From Devosia sp. (GTDB taxonomy: Bacteria > Pseudomonadota > Alphaproteobacteria > Rhizobiales > Devosiaceae): DNA of 44,165 nt. A model generated the notes under the pieces. It saw only the letters and a program-made list of their open reading frames with translations. It was not told the DNA's origin and did no database searches. Both the position numbers and the translations under genes were made by a program. The stretch covers positions 1 through 44,165 of the forward strand of contig NZ_JAQGJV010000030.1 in the NCBI RefSeq assembly GCF_028290435.1, given 5' to 3'. Shown here piece after piece: positions 8,522 to 17,475 of the stretch (within the stretch, counting starts at the first letter, position 1; each line of letters starts with the position of its first letter).

Positions 8522-9706
8522 CTAGACGACGGCTTCCAGCACGTCGCGATCGGCCAGCACCATGCCGAAACCGGGCGCTTCCGTGAGCCGCAGCTTGCCG
8601 TTCTGCGGCATGGGCTCGCCTTCGAACAGATCACCGAACACCGGCATGATGGTTTGCCCATCGGGACTGGCCGCCACGTATTCGCAGAAAGCAGGTCCCG
8701 GCTGGCTGGCGATGAACTGATACGAATACGGCCCGCTGCCATGCGGCACGACCGGAATGTCATAGGCCGAGGCATGGGCGGCTATCTTGAGCAGCTCGGT
8801 CATACCGCCGACCCACATCACGTCGGGCTGCACGATATCGAGCGTACGCTCCTCGATCAGGCGACGGAAGCCGAAGCGGGTATACTCGTGCTCGCCCGTC
8901 GTCCATTTCATCGTCGGATGCGCGTGCTTGATGGCGCGGAATCCCTCGACATCCTCGGGCGACAGCACCTCTTCCCACCAATGGATATTGAGGTGTTTGC
9001 AGGCTTCGGCGAGCCGGATCGCATAGTCGACCGTCAGCGACATGTAGCAATCGACCATCAGCGGATAATCGGGACCAACGGTGGCGCGATGCGCTGCGAG
9101 GAACGCCACGTTCGCCCGCAACCCTTCCTCGCCATCGAAATGGCTATGCGGCAGCGGCACCTTGGCGCCCCAGAAGCCGAGCGCCTTGATCGCGTCAGGC
9201 GCGGGCCCAGTGCAGTAGAAGGTGATCTCGTCGCGGCTCAAGCCGCCGATGAGATTGTAGACCGGCTCGCCGCGCACCTTGCCCACGAGGTCCCACAGCG
9301 CCAGGTCGACGGCGCTGATCGCCATGATGGGTAGCCCCTTGCGCCCATAAGGCAGGGTGGCGCGATAGAGCTGGTCCCAGATCAGGTTGAGATTGCGCGC
9401 ATCCTGGCCCACCACGAAACGAGCGAAATGGTGCTTGATCAGCCATGCCGCCGGCGCGCCGCCACTCCCGGTCGCCACGCCAACGGTTCCATCTTCGGTT
9501 TCGATCTCGACCACCAGCGCGCCCAGCACGCCAATACCCCAGCTCGAGCGTTTCTCACGAAACGCCGGATAGCCCGACATCGGGTTGGAAATCAGCGAAT
9601 CCACCAGCCAGTGATTGGACAGGCCCGGCTTGAAGTAGGTCCCGGCCTTGGCACTCGGCTTGATGGTATAGACCCGCAGATCCTTGATGCGAAACGCCTG
9701 GCTCAT
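8522..9706 (-). CDS. rhmD: L-rhamnonate dehydratase
   Basis: A 394-residue enolase-superfamily enzyme closely resembling RhmD, which dehydrates L-rhamnonate to 2-keto-3-deoxy-L-rhamnonate in a Mg-dependent reaction. Metal ligands fit Asp219 (MVDCYM), Glu245 (WWEE) and Glu272 (GEHE). The Asp295/His322 dyad (QPDVMW, VPHGSG) and the family stretch GFWGAKVPLPH are present. The frame is open to 9790, but the ATG at 9706 overlaps the rhaM stop (ATGA) and fits the family start. Its gene neighbours, RhaM and a lactonase, make this the most secure substrate assignment in the window. Confidence 0.93.
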   Translation of the reverse strand: MSQAFRIKDLRVYTIKPSAKAGTYFKPGLSNHWLVDSLISNPMSGYPAFREKRSSWGIGVLGALVVEIETEDGTVGVATGSGGAPAAWLIKHHFARFVVGQDARNLNLIWDQLYRATLPYGRKGLPIMAISAVDLALWDLVGKVRGEPVYNLIGGLSRDEITFYCTGPAPDAIKALGFWGAKVPLPHSHFDGEEGLRANVAFLAAHRATVGPDYPLMVDCYMSLTVDYAIRLAEACKHLNIHWWEEVLSPEDVEGFRAIKHAHPTMKWTTGEHEYTRFGFRRLIEERTLDIVQPDVMWVGGMTELLKIAAHASAYDIPVVPHGSGPYSYQFIASQPGPAFCEYVAASPDGQTIMPVFGDLFEGEPMPQNGKLRLTEAPGFGMVLADRDVLEAVV

Positions 9707-10020
9707 GGCAGCAGAAACACGCGCTTGAGCCCCACCTGCGTGGGCACGTTGTTGGTGTCGGTCTCCATCACATCGGCCATGTGCTTCCACCAGCGCTTCA
9801 TGATTTCCGTCTCGGGCATCCGATCCATGGTGTGATCGTCGGTGCGGGTCAAAATTCCGAACAGATGGTTGGTCTCGGGGTCCAGCCAGATCGAATAATC
9901 CGACACCCCGGCATCCTTGAGCGCCTGCGCCAACTCGGGGAAAATCTCGTCATGGCGCTTTTCGTATTCAGCGGCCTGGCCGGGATTGAGGTTCATGCGA
10001 AAGGCGATACGTTCTGACAT
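9703..10020 (-). CDS. rhaM: L-rhamnose mutarotase
   Basis: A 105-residue RhaM protein converting alpha- to beta-L-rhamnose. It shows the catalytic-histidine motif KRHDEIFPEL (His23), RWWKHMADVMETD with the sugar-stacking tryptophans, and the C-terminal VFLLP that resembles the Escherichia coli enzyme's ending. It overlaps rhmD by four bases and follows the GntR gene by 8 bases. This anchors cluster 2 as an L-rhamnose pathway. Confidence 0.93.
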   Translation of the reverse strand: MSERIAFRMNLNPGQAAEYEKRHDEIFPELAQALKDAGVSDYSIWLDPETNHLFGILTRTDDHTMDRMPETEIMKRWWKHMADVMETDTNNVPTQVGLKRVFLLP

Positions 10021-10028
10021 TTTGGACC

Positions 10029-10811
10029 CTACTGAAGTTTGCCGGCTTCCATGGATTGAATGGTGGTGTCGCGGACATGTTCGAGATGAGCGCGATAAGC
10101 GGCCACTGCCGTCTCTGCATCACCCGCGACCAGCGCATCGGCCACCGCGATATGCTGCTTGACGCTATGGGTGATGACGCCCCGCACTTCGCTGGCGGTA
10201 CGCCGCACATCGAGCCCAAGATCGTAAAGGACCTGCGCCAGCGCCGAGAGCAGGTCATTGGCCGCGCCACCATTGATGGCCTGGTGGAACTCGATATCGA
10301 GCAGGCGGAACGCCACCGGGTCGTGCTCGAACGCCACCCCATCAACCGCCAGCTTGTGGATGCGCTGCCGCAGTTCGGGCGACGCGCGCAAAGCGCACAG
10401 CCTCACCAGTTCGAGATCGACCACCGTTCGGGCCTCGAACTGCTGGTGCACATCGTATTCGGCGACCGACAGCATGGTATTGAACGGCGCCACGAGCCGC
10501 GTCGGCGTCAGGTCGGTGACCGTGTAGCGCCCGCCCTGCCGGCTGACCAGCACGCCCATCAGCGTCAGCGCCTTCAGCGCCTCGCGCAATGGCGGGCGGG
10601 AAATGCCGAAGGCAATGCCCATCTGCGCCTCGGTGGGCAGCTTGTCGCCAGATTTCAGATTGCCGCTCTTGATCATCGCCATGATGCGATTGGCGACCTG
10701 CTCGGCCAGCGACTTGCGCTCCAGCGTGCCGCCGCCAAATTCGGCCTCGTCGATCAGGCTGTCGCCGGGATCGAAACCGCTTTCATCTGCCTGTGCGATG
10801 GATTTGACCAT
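10029..10811 (-). CDS. GntR-family (FadR subgroup) transcriptional regulator
   Basis: A 260-residue regulator. A winged helix-turn-helix lies at about residues 34-95 (SLAEQVANRIMAMI, LPTEAQMGIAFGISRPPLREALKAL), followed by an all-helical FCD ligand-binding domain to about residue 250. FadR-type proteins recognise TnGTnnnACnA. A perfect match, TTGTCTGACAA, lies at 11784-11794 between the two divergent halves of cluster 2. The gene is 9 bases after the lactonase stop. The effector is probably a rhamnose-pathway acid. Confidence 0.92.
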   Translation of the reverse strand: MVKSIAQADESGFDPGDSLIDEAEFGGGTLERKSLAEQVANRIMAMIKSGNLKSGDKLPTEAQMGIAFGISRPPLREALKALTLMGVLVSRQGGRYTVTDLTPTRLVAPFNTMLSVAEYDVHQQFEARTVVDLELVRLCALRASPELRQRIHKLAVDGVAFEHDPVAFRLLDIEFHQAINGGAANDLLSALAQVLYDLGLDVRRTASEVRGVITHSVKQHIAVADALVAGDAETAVAAYRAHLEHVRDTTIQSMEAGKLQ

Positions 10812-10820
10812 GCCGCCGCC

Positions 10821-11702
10821 CTACAGCCCGAGCCGGTAGAAGCTGTTGGCATTGTCGCGATAAATCTTGCGCGTATCCGCCTCGCTCACGCCGAGATCGG
10901 CGAACGCCCGATCGAGCACCTCGACCCAGCGCGGCAGCGTCGTCGCCTGCAGGCACACCGGATAGTCGCCGCCATAAATGGTGCGCTCGACACCAAAACT
11001 CTCCAGCGTCGCCGCGATGAACGGGCGCAGATCGGTCTCGGTCCAATTCTTCTTGTCGGCCTCGACCGGCAGGTCCGATAGCTTGATCCACAGGTTCGGA
11101 TGCCGGGCCAGCTCGGCCACGTCATCGCGATATTGCGCGATCGCGCCCTCCTCGATCCCCGGCTTGCCGCAGTGATCGAGGATCAGCTTCACATTGGGAA
11201 TGCGGTGCACGAACTCGCGCACGATATCCATTTGCGTGTGGTTGACGTTGATCTCGAAGTGATAGCCGAACTTCTCGAGCAGGTTCACGCCCTCTACGAA
11301 GTCCCGGCTCAGCGTCAGCGCCCGCGGATCGGCATCGAACTCGACGATGCGGCGAATGCCCCGCACCATTGGGTGCTTGCTGGCCATCTCCTCCAGCATC
11401 GGCTCGACTCGGCTGCCCCATTCCAGCGGCGCCATCGGCACGATTGCCTTCAGGCGCTGGTCGCGCTGCGCTTCCTCTTCGACGAAGGCGATCTCTTCCA
11501 GATACTGCCCGCCGGCCGGGGTGAAATCGGCATAGCATTCGAGGAACACCATGGCATCGACATCGACGCGGCCAAGCGCCGCAGCATAGTCCTCGATGTG
11601 GTGGTCGCGCCCGAAGATCGGGTGACCCACAAACCCGGAATAGGTCAACCGACTATGATCGAAGATATGCAGATGCGTATCGATGATGGGAAAATTCGGC
11701 AT
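10821..11702 (-). CDS. amidohydrolase-family sugar lactonase (L-rhamnono-lactonase like)
   Basis: A 293-residue amidohydrolase-2 protein of the COG3618 type, which includes L-rhamnono-1,4-lactone and L-fuconolactone hydrolases. The metal and catalytic residues are recognisable as His10 and His12 (DTHLH), His177 (LDHCGKP) and Asp246 (GGDYP). It would open the lactone made by the aldo/keto reductase to the acid used by RhmD. It is the only lactonase in the window and may serve both clusters. It is the first gene of the leftward half of cluster 2. Confidence 0.9.
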   Translation of the reverse strand: MPNFPIIDTHLHIFDHSRLTYSGFVGHPIFGRDHHIEDYAAALGRVDVDAMVFLECYADFTPAGGQYLEEIAFVEEEAQRDQRLKAIVPMAPLEWGSRVEPMLEEMASKHPMVRGIRRIVEFDADPRALTLSRDFVEGVNLLEKFGYHFEINVNHTQMDIVREFVHRIPNVKLILDHCGKPGIEEGAIAQYRDDVAELARHPNLWIKLSDLPVEADKKNWTETDLRPFIAATLESFGVERTIYGGDYPVCLQATTLPRWVEVLDRAFADLGVSEADTRKIYRDNANSFYRLGL

Positions 11703-11722
11703 TGGTGACGTCCCACTCCCGT

Positions 11723-11738
11723 GTTCATCGATGTGAAC
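11723..11738. promoter_or_regulatory. possible second IclR-type site
   Basis: GTTCATCGATGTGAAC has GTTC and GAAC half-sites separated by eight bases, the same geometry as the sites at 8417-8453. It lies 21 bases upstream of the lactonase start. A single copy could be coincidental. Confidence 0.3.
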
Positions 11739-11765
11739 TTGCCGCCAGAAATGCCATAACTTTAG

Positions 11766-11797
11766 AACTTGTCAAACTTATTTTTGTCTGACAAGTT
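11766..11797. promoter_or_regulatory. GntR/FadR-type operator between divergent cluster 2 genes
   Basis: AACTTGTC (11766-11773) and GACAAGTT (11790-11797) form a 32-base inverted repeat. Its right part contains TTGTCTGACAA (11784-11794), a full match to the FadR-subfamily pattern. Its left part contains TTGTCAAACTT (11769-11779), which misses one position. Two half-overlapping sites 15 bases apart in the only intergenic space between the divergent operons fit repression of both by the GntR protein at 10029. Confidence 0.6.
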
Positions 11798-11854
11798 TCG
11801 CCTCGATCAAAGCGGCCGCAGAGCTGCGACGGGTCGCCGGAGGAGGTTCAAGCA

Positions 11855-12886
11855 ATGTCATTGTCACTATCGGACCGCCGACGCGTCGGCCGCACCGCGC
11901 TGGAATTGCCGGTCTTCGGCTTCGGCGCGGCCCATCTCGGCGAGCTCTACCAGAAGCTCTCCGAAGCCCAGTCCGATGCGACGCTGGAGGCCGCCTGGGA
12001 TATTGGCGTGCGCGCCTACGATACCGCCGCCTGGTATGGCCGCGGCCTGTCCGAGCACCGTCTCGGCGGGTTTCTGCGCACTAGGCCGCGCGACCAATTC
12101 ACCATCAATACCAAGGTCGGCCGCATCCTGATCCGCCCCGCCGATCCGGCCAGTTTCAGCACCGCGCCCTGGACCGGCGGCTTGCCGTTCGATGTCGTGT
12201 TCGACTACACCTATGACGGCATCATGCGCTCCTACGAGCAACTGCTGCAACGCCTCGCGCTTAACACCGTCGATTCCCTCACTATCCACGACATCGACAC
12301 GATGTTCCACACGCCCGATCAGGTCGACTTCTATATGAAGCAGCTGACCGGCGGCGGCATGAAGGCGCTGACCGAACTCAAGGCCAATGGCGACATCAAG
12401 GCCATCGGCTTGGGCAACAATATCCCCGGCGACCTAGGCCACAAGCTGGCCGAAATCGACGTCGATTTCGCCATAGTCGCCATGCCCTATACCCTGCTCA
12501 ACCAGACCATTCTGCATACCGACATGCAGCTGTGCCTGGAGCGGCAGGTCGGCGTCATCATCGGCGCGCCCTTCGCCTCGGGCATTCTGGTCACCGGTTC
12601 CGGCGCTGGCGCCATGTATGCTTACGGCGCGGCGTCGCTCGAAGTGCAGGCCAAGGTGCGCGCCATCGAGGCCGTCTGCGCCGCCCACGGCGTCAGCCTG
12701 CCGGTCGCCGCTTTGCAATTTCCACTCGCCCACCCGGCTGTCGTCTCCATCATTCCCGGCGCTGCCGGCCCCGACGAAGTCCGCCAGAACGTGGCCGCGC
12801 TTTCGGTGTCGATCCCCGCCGCCTTCTGGTCCGACCTCAAGACGCAGGGCCTGATCGAAGCCGAAGCTCCGGTGCCCAATTCATGA
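11855..12886 (+). CDS. aldo/keto reductase, probable L-rhamnose (deoxy-sugar) 1-dehydrogenase
   Basis: A 343-residue paralogue of the protein at 171-1199. The tetrad is Asp56, Tyr61 (DTAAWYGRG), Lys87 (NTKVGR) and His145 (TIHDID). It should oxidise L-rhamnose to its lactone. The ATG follows a strong GGAGGAGG site. It is the first gene of the rightward half of cluster 2 and overlaps the ATPase gene by four bases, coupling sugar oxidation to import. The substrate is inferred from rhmD and rhaM. Confidence 0.9.
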   Translation: MSLSLSDRRRVGRTALELPVFGFGAAHLGELYQKLSEAQSDATLEAAWDIGVRAYDTAAWYGRGLSEHRLGGFLRTRPRDQFTINTKVGRILIRPADPASFSTAPWTGGLPFDVVFDYTYDGIMRSYEQLLQRLALNTVDSLTIHDIDTMFHTPDQVDFYMKQLTGGGMKALTELKANGDIKAIGLGNNIPGDLGHKLAEIDVDFAIVAMPYTLLNQTILHTDMQLCLERQVGVIIGAPFASGILVTGSGAGAMYAYGAASLEVQAKVRAIEAVCAAHGVSLPVAALQFPLAHPAVVSIIPGAAGPDEVRQNVAALSVSIPAAFWSDLKTQGLIEAEAPVPNS

Positions 12887-14400
12887 CCGATACGACGCCC
12901 CTCATCAGCGCCCGCGGCATTTCCAAGAACTTCGCTTCGATCGAAGTGCTGCGCGATGTCGATCTCGACCTGCAGCGCGGCGAAATCCATGCGTTGCTCG
13001 GCGAAAACGGCGCCGGTAAATCCACTTTCGCCAAGATTCTGGCCGGCGTGCATCGCCCCTCGCGCGGCACGATCACGCTAAATGGCCAGCCCGTCGATAT
13101 CCTCAATCCCATCGTCGCGCAAAAGCTCGGCATCACCCTGATCCATCAGGAGCCGATTTCCTTCCCCGATCTGTCGGTCGCGGAAAATCTCGTACTCGGC
13201 CGTGGCGATGGCGGCTGGTTCGCCAGAGTGCCTTGGTCCGAAATGACTCGCAATGCCCGCGCGCTGATGGACCTGCTCGGCGTGCGCATCGACGTCACGA
13301 GGCCCATGCGCGGCCTCTCCATCGCCGATCAGCAGATGGTCGAAATCGCTCGGGCGCTGGCATCGGACAGCCGCCTGATCATCATGGACGAGCCGACTGC
13401 GCCGCTTACCCCCAAGGAAGTCGAGACCCTGTTCGGCATCGCCCGCCGCCTGCGCGACGAAGGCCGCACTATCATCTTCATTTCGCACCGCCTCGAAGAA
13501 GTCCGCGCCCTCTGCGACCGCGTCACCATTTTCCGCGACGGCAACAAGATTGCCACCGATACCATCGGCAATCTCACCGACGCCGACATCATCCGCCTGA
13601 TGATCGGCCGACCACTAAAAGAATTCCGCCACAAGGCCCGCGCCGAGATCGGCGACGTGGCGCTCAAGGTCGAAGGGTTGACCCTGCCCGGCGTCTTTCA
13701 CGACATCAGTTTTGAAGTCCGCAAAGGCGAGATCGTCGGGCTCGGCGGCCTCGTCGGCGCCGGCCGCACCGATGTGGCTCGCGCCATTTTCGGCGTCGCC
13801 CCCGCCACCAGCGGCACCGTCACCGTGGCCGGCAAGGGCGTCACCATCACAGAGCCGGCGCAGGCCATCGATCTCGGCCTCGCCTTCGTGCCCGAGGATC
13901 GCGCCGCCGCCGGCATTTTCCGCACCTTGTCGGTGGAAGAAAACATCTCCGCCGCCATCCCCAAACAGATCGCCCCTACCGGCTTCATCCGCCGCACCGT
14001 CGAAAAGGCGCTGGCCCAGGAATCCGTGCGCAAGCTCTCCATCAAGCTCGCGTCCCCCCGCCAGCCCATCGGCGAACTCTCGGGCGGCAATCAGCAGAAG
14101 GCGATCCTCGCACGCTGGCTCTTGACCAATCCCAGCGTGCTCATTCTCGACGAGCCAACGCGCGGCATCGATATCGGCGTCAAGGCGGAGTTCTACGACA
14201 TGATCGGCGACCTCGCCGCGTCCGGCCGCGCTATCCTCCTGATCTCGTCCGAACTCCCCGAACTGCTGGCGCTGTGCGACCGCATTCTCGTCATGTCCGA
14301 GGGCCGGCTGACGGCCGATATTCCGCGCGATCAAGCCACCCAGGAAACCATCATGAGCGCCGCCGTGCCCCGCACTGCCCGATCGGGAGTGGCCGCATGA
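12883..14400 (+). CDS. sugar ABC transporter ATPase, double nucleotide-binding domain (RbsA type)
   Basis: A 505-residue protein with two ABC domains. The first has Walker A GENGAGKST (40-48) and Walker B IMDEPTAPL. The second has GLVGAGRTDVA, a degenerate Walker A, with signature LSGGNQQKAILARW and ILDEPTRGID. This asymmetry is normal for RbsA/AraG/RhaT proteins. The frame is open upstream to 12532, but the ATG at 12883 overlaps the reductase stop and matches the family N-terminus. It energises the importer made by the next three genes. Confidence 0.94.
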   Translation: MTDTTPLISARGISKNFASIEVLRDVDLDLQRGEIHALLGENGAGKSTFAKILAGVHRPSRGTITLNGQPVDILNPIVAQKLGITLIHQEPISFPDLSVAENLVLGRGDGGWFARVPWSEMTRNARALMDLLGVRIDVTRPMRGLSIADQQMVEIARALASDSRLIIMDEPTAPLTPKEVETLFGIARRLRDEGRTIIFISHRLEEVRALCDRVTIFRDGNKIATDTIGNLTDADIIRLMIGRPLKEFRHKARAEIGDVALKVEGLTLPGVFHDISFEVRKGEIVGLGGLVGAGRTDVARAIFGVAPATSGTVTVAGKGVTITEPAQAIDLGLAFVPEDRAAAGIFRTLSVEENISAAIPKQIAPTGFIRRTVEKALAQESVRKLSIKLASPRQPIGELSGGNQQKAILARWLLTNPSVLILDEPTRGIDIGVKAEFYDMIGDLAASGRAILLISSELPELLALCDRILVMSEGRLTADIPRDQATQETIMSAAVPRTARSGVAA

Positions 14401-15383
14401 CCGCCCTGCGCAATATCCTGCTCCGGCGCGAAGCCGGCATCCTCGTGATGATCATCCTGTTCTGCCTCGCCGTCGGCACGCAGAAGCCGCAATTTCTGAC
14501 GCTCGATAGTCTGCGCATCATCCTGCTGCTCACCCCGCTGATCCTGATCGGCGCCATGGGACAAATGCTGGTCGTCGTCGCCCGCCATGTCGATCTGTCC
14601 ATCGGCTCCATGCTCGGTTTTTCGGCCATGGTCACCGGCATGATGTTCAAATTCCACCCCGAAATCTGGTGGCCCGTCGGCTTCCTGGTTTCGATCGGCA
14701 CCGGCGCGCTGCTCGGCCTCATCAATGGCCTCCTGGTCACCCTGTTCCGCCTGCCCGCCATCATCGTCACCCTGGGCACGCTGAACCTTTACCGCGGGCT
14801 GACCTACATCGTCTCCAACGCCAAGCAGATCGATCGGCAATACGTCCCCACCGCGCTCAAATCCATGTCGCAGACCTCGCCGATTTTCGGCATTCCGTGG
14901 ATTATCTTCATCAGCTTCGGCGTGGCGCTGCTGACCTACATTTTCGTCATGCATACTCGCGTCGGCCGCCAGATTTTCGCCCTCGGCTCCAATCCGGTCG
15001 CCGCTCCCTTGCGCGGCGTCGCCGTCACCCGGGTCACGCTCTTGGTCTTTTCGATTTCCGGCGCGCTCTCGGGTCTTGCCGGCATTCTCTATGCCGGCCG
15101 CTGGGGTTTTGTGAATCCGTCCAATACCGGCTCGGGTTTCGAGTTCCAGGTGATCGCCGCGGTAGTCATCGGCGGCGTCTCCATCAATGGCGGCGTCGGC
15201 ACGGTGCTGGGCACAATCCTCGGAGTCCTGCTGCTTGGCTGCGTCGCCGCCGCCCTGCCGTTGCTCGGCATTCCCGGCACCACCCAATCCGCCATCTATG
15301 GCGCCGTCATTCTGATCGCCCTGCTTATCGACCGCACGGTCCGCCAGCAGGGCATAAAGAGCCTTACGAGGGCGCGCGCATGA
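14397..15383 (+). CDS. sugar ABC transporter permease (RbsC type; RhaP-like)
   Basis: A 328-residue multi-pass membrane protein with the signatures ARHVDLSIGSMLGF, ALGSNPVAAPLRGVAV and VIGGVSINGGVGTVLG. It overlaps both neighbours by four bases. With the following permease it forms the channel of the cluster 2 importer. By order and context it resembles the rhizobial L-rhamnose transporter permeases. Confidence 0.93.
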   Translation: MTALRNILLRREAGILVMIILFCLAVGTQKPQFLTLDSLRIILLLTPLILIGAMGQMLVVVARHVDLSIGSMLGFSAMVTGMMFKFHPEIWWPVGFLVSIGTGALLGLINGLLVTLFRLPAIIVTLGTLNLYRGLTYIVSNAKQIDRQYVPTALKSMSQTSPIFGIPWIIFISFGVALLTYIFVMHTRVGRQIFALGSNPVAAPLRGVAVTRVTLLVFSISGALSGLAGILYAGRWGFVNPSNTGSGFEFQVIAAVVIGGVSINGGVGTVLGTILGVLLLGCVAAALPLLGIPGTTQSAIYGAVILIALLIDRTVRQQGIKSLTRARA

Positions 15384-16369
15384 GTGCCATCCAGACGCCC
15401 GCGACCCGCGAATTGCCGCCCGCCCGCCCGCGCTGGCAGGTCATCGTCGTCCGCCCGGAAACCATGACGCTGGTGCTGCTGATCGCCGCCCTGTTCGGCG
15501 CGAGCCTGCTATCGCCCTACTTCCTCGACGTCGGCTATATCCTGCGCAGCTTCACGCTCTCGGCCGAATTCGCCATCGTGGCTTTGGTGCTGACCATGGT
15601 CATCATCGCCGGCGAGATCGACCTGTCCCCCGCCGCCAACATGGCACTCTCAGCCTGCCTCTTCGCCTTCGCCCAGCAGGCCGGCGTGCCGATGCCGCTG
15701 GCCATCGCCATTGGCCTCTTCGCCGGGCTCGTCATGGGCGCAATCAACGGCATCATGGTCATCGCGCTGCAAATCCCCTCGATCATCGTCACCATCGGCA
15801 CGCTGACGCTGTATCGCGGTCTCGCCCAAGTCATCGCTGGCGACAAATCCATCCGCGTGCCGGACTGGTTCATCGGCATCAACACCGTGCTGATCGCCGG
15901 CATTCCGCTGACCGTGCTGATCTTCATCGTCATGTCGATCATTCTCGGCGTCGTGCTATCCATGACCATCTTCGGCCGCCAGATTTACCAGATCGGCACC
16001 AACGAGGTCGCCGCCCGCCATGCCGGCATTCGCAGTCAGCGTATCAAGATGAGCCTGTTCCTCTTGATGGGCGTGGTGAGCGCCGCTGCCGGCCTGATGA
16101 CCGCATCGCGGCTCGGTTCCGTCCGCTATGATCTGGGCCTCGGCGGTGAACTGCAGATGGTGCTGATGGCCATGCTCGGCGGCACCTACATCTTCGGCGG
16201 CCGCGGTACCATCCTCGGCACCTTTTTGGCCGCGTGGCTCCTGGTCATCGTCTCCACCGGCATGACCGTGGCCAACGTGCCCCCGTCGGTCCAGCTCGTC
16301 GTTCAGGGCGTGCTGCTCATCGTCTCCATCATCGCCACCAATTTTATCTATTCCCGCACCCAGCGGTGA
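15380..16369 (+). CDS. sugar ABC transporter permease (RbsC type; RhaQ-like)
   Basis: A 329-residue permease with the signatures GEIDLSPAANMA, IGTNEVAARHAGI and MLGGTYIFGGRGTILG. The frame is open from 14669, but the ATG at 15380 overlaps the previous stop (ATGA) and precedes a proline-rich cytoplasmic tail and the first membrane segment. It is the partner of the permease at 14397. Confidence 0.93.
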   Translation: MSAIQTPATRELPPARPRWQVIVVRPETMTLVLLIAALFGASLLSPYFLDVGYILRSFTLSAEFAIVALVLTMVIIAGEIDLSPAANMALSACLFAFAQQAGVPMPLAIAIGLFAGLVMGAINGIMVIALQIPSIIVTIGTLTLYRGLAQVIAGDKSIRVPDWFIGINTVLIAGIPLTVLIFIVMSIILGVVLSMTIFGRQIYQIGTNEVAARHAGIRSQRIKMSLFLLMGVVSAAAGLMTASRLGSVRYDLGLGGELQMVLMAMLGGTYIFGGRGTILGTFLAAWLLVIVSTGMTVANVPPSVQLVVQGVLLIVSIIATNFIYSRTQR

Positions 16370-16415
16370 CGGGCTATTCGCCGGGGAAAAACCGGCACAC
16401 TGAGGAGGAACAGAA

Positions 16416-17414
16416 GTGCTCAAGAAAACTCTACTCGCCGGGCTCGCCATCGGCGTCGCCATGGTCACCACCGCCTACGCCGCCGATCCGATCAAGATCG
16501 TCTATATCGGCAAGAATACCGGCAATCCCTATTTCGACAGCATCACCGGCGGCTTCGAAGATGCCTGCAAGTCGCTCGGCTGCGAATTCGAATTCGTCGC
16601 TCCGGCCACCGCCGAAGCCACCTCGCAGATCCCGTTCATCGAAGCGCAGATCCAGCGCGGCGTGAACGTCATCGCCATCGCGCCCAATAGCCCCGACGCG
16701 CTCAACCAGGTGCTCGATGGCGCCAAGGCCAAGGGCATTCTCGTGCTGACCGTGAACGGCGATCTCGTCGGCAACGAAACCCACCGCGATGCCACCATCC
16801 TACCGGTCGATTTCACCAAGACCGGCCCGAACCAGGTCGAGCTGATGGGCTCGATGATCGGCTACAAGGGCGATATCGCCATCCTGTCGGCGACCACCGA
16901 AGCCCCCGACCAGAACACCTGGATCGCGGCGATGAACGACACCCTAAAGAACGACGCCAAGTACAAGGACATGCACTTGGTCGCCACCGTCTACGGCGAT
17001 GACCAGCCCGAAAAGTCGACCACCGAAATGGAGGCCCTGCTCTCCAACTACCCAAATCTGGTTGGCGTGATCGCGCCCACCACCGTGGGTATCGCCGCCG
17101 CCGCGCAGGTCATCCAGTCGCGCAATCTTGCCGCCACCGTGCATGTCACCGGCCTCGGCCTGCCCAGCGAAATGCGCGATTTCGTCAAGGACGGCACCGT
17201 CTCGGCGTTCCAGCTCTGGTCGCCCTACAATGAAGGCTGGCTGGCAGCCCACTTCGCCGTCGGCGTCATCGGCGGAACCATCAAGAACGAAGTCGGCGGC
17301 ACTTTTGACGTTCCCAACCTCGGCACCATCACCATCGCCGACAAAAACGCCATGAACACCCAGGCCGAACTGACCACGTTCGACGCCAAGAACATCGACG
17401 ACTTCGACTTCTAA
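16416..17414 (+). CDS. periplasmic rhamnose-type sugar-binding protein
   Basis: A 332-residue RbsB-type binding protein resembling RhaS. A signal peptide of about 22 residues ends at AYA before ADPIK. The family stretch KNTGNPYFDSITGGFEDA is at the ligand-binding N-lobe. The start is GTG behind a strong GAGGAGGAA site. A small stem-loop (GCCGG/CCGGC, 16380-16396) separates it from the permease gene. It delivers the sugar, probably L-rhamnose, to the cluster 2 importer. Confidence 0.93.
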   Translation: MLKKTLLAGLAIGVAMVTTAYAADPIKIVYIGKNTGNPYFDSITGGFEDACKSLGCEFEFVAPATAEATSQIPFIEAQIQRGVNVIAIAPNSPDALNQVLDGAKAKGILVLTVNGDLVGNETHRDATILPVDFTKTGPNQVELMGSMIGYKGDIAILSATTEAPDQNTWIAAMNDTLKNDAKYKDMHLVATVYGDDQPEKSTTEMEALLSNYPNLVGVIAPTTVGIAAAAQVIQSRNLAATVHVTGLGLPSEMRDFVKDGTVSAFQLWSPYNEGWLAAHFAVGVIGGTIKNEVGGTFDVPNLGTITIADKNAMNTQAELTTFDAKNIDDFDF

Positions 17415-17424
17415 AAACGTATCC

Positions 17425-17458
17425 GGGCGTCGGTCATCAGGCCGGCGCCCTTCTTTTC
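17425..17458 (+). terminator. stem-loop terminator or attenuator after binding-protein gene
   Basis: Stem GGGCGTCGG (17425-17433) pairs with CCGGCGCCC (17442-17450) with one G-T pair, followed by TTCTTTTC. It lies just after the binding-protein stop. The short-chain dehydrogenase 18 bases further on would then depend on read-through. Confidence 0.6.
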
Positions 17459-17475
17459 AATCCGGACATTTTGCC

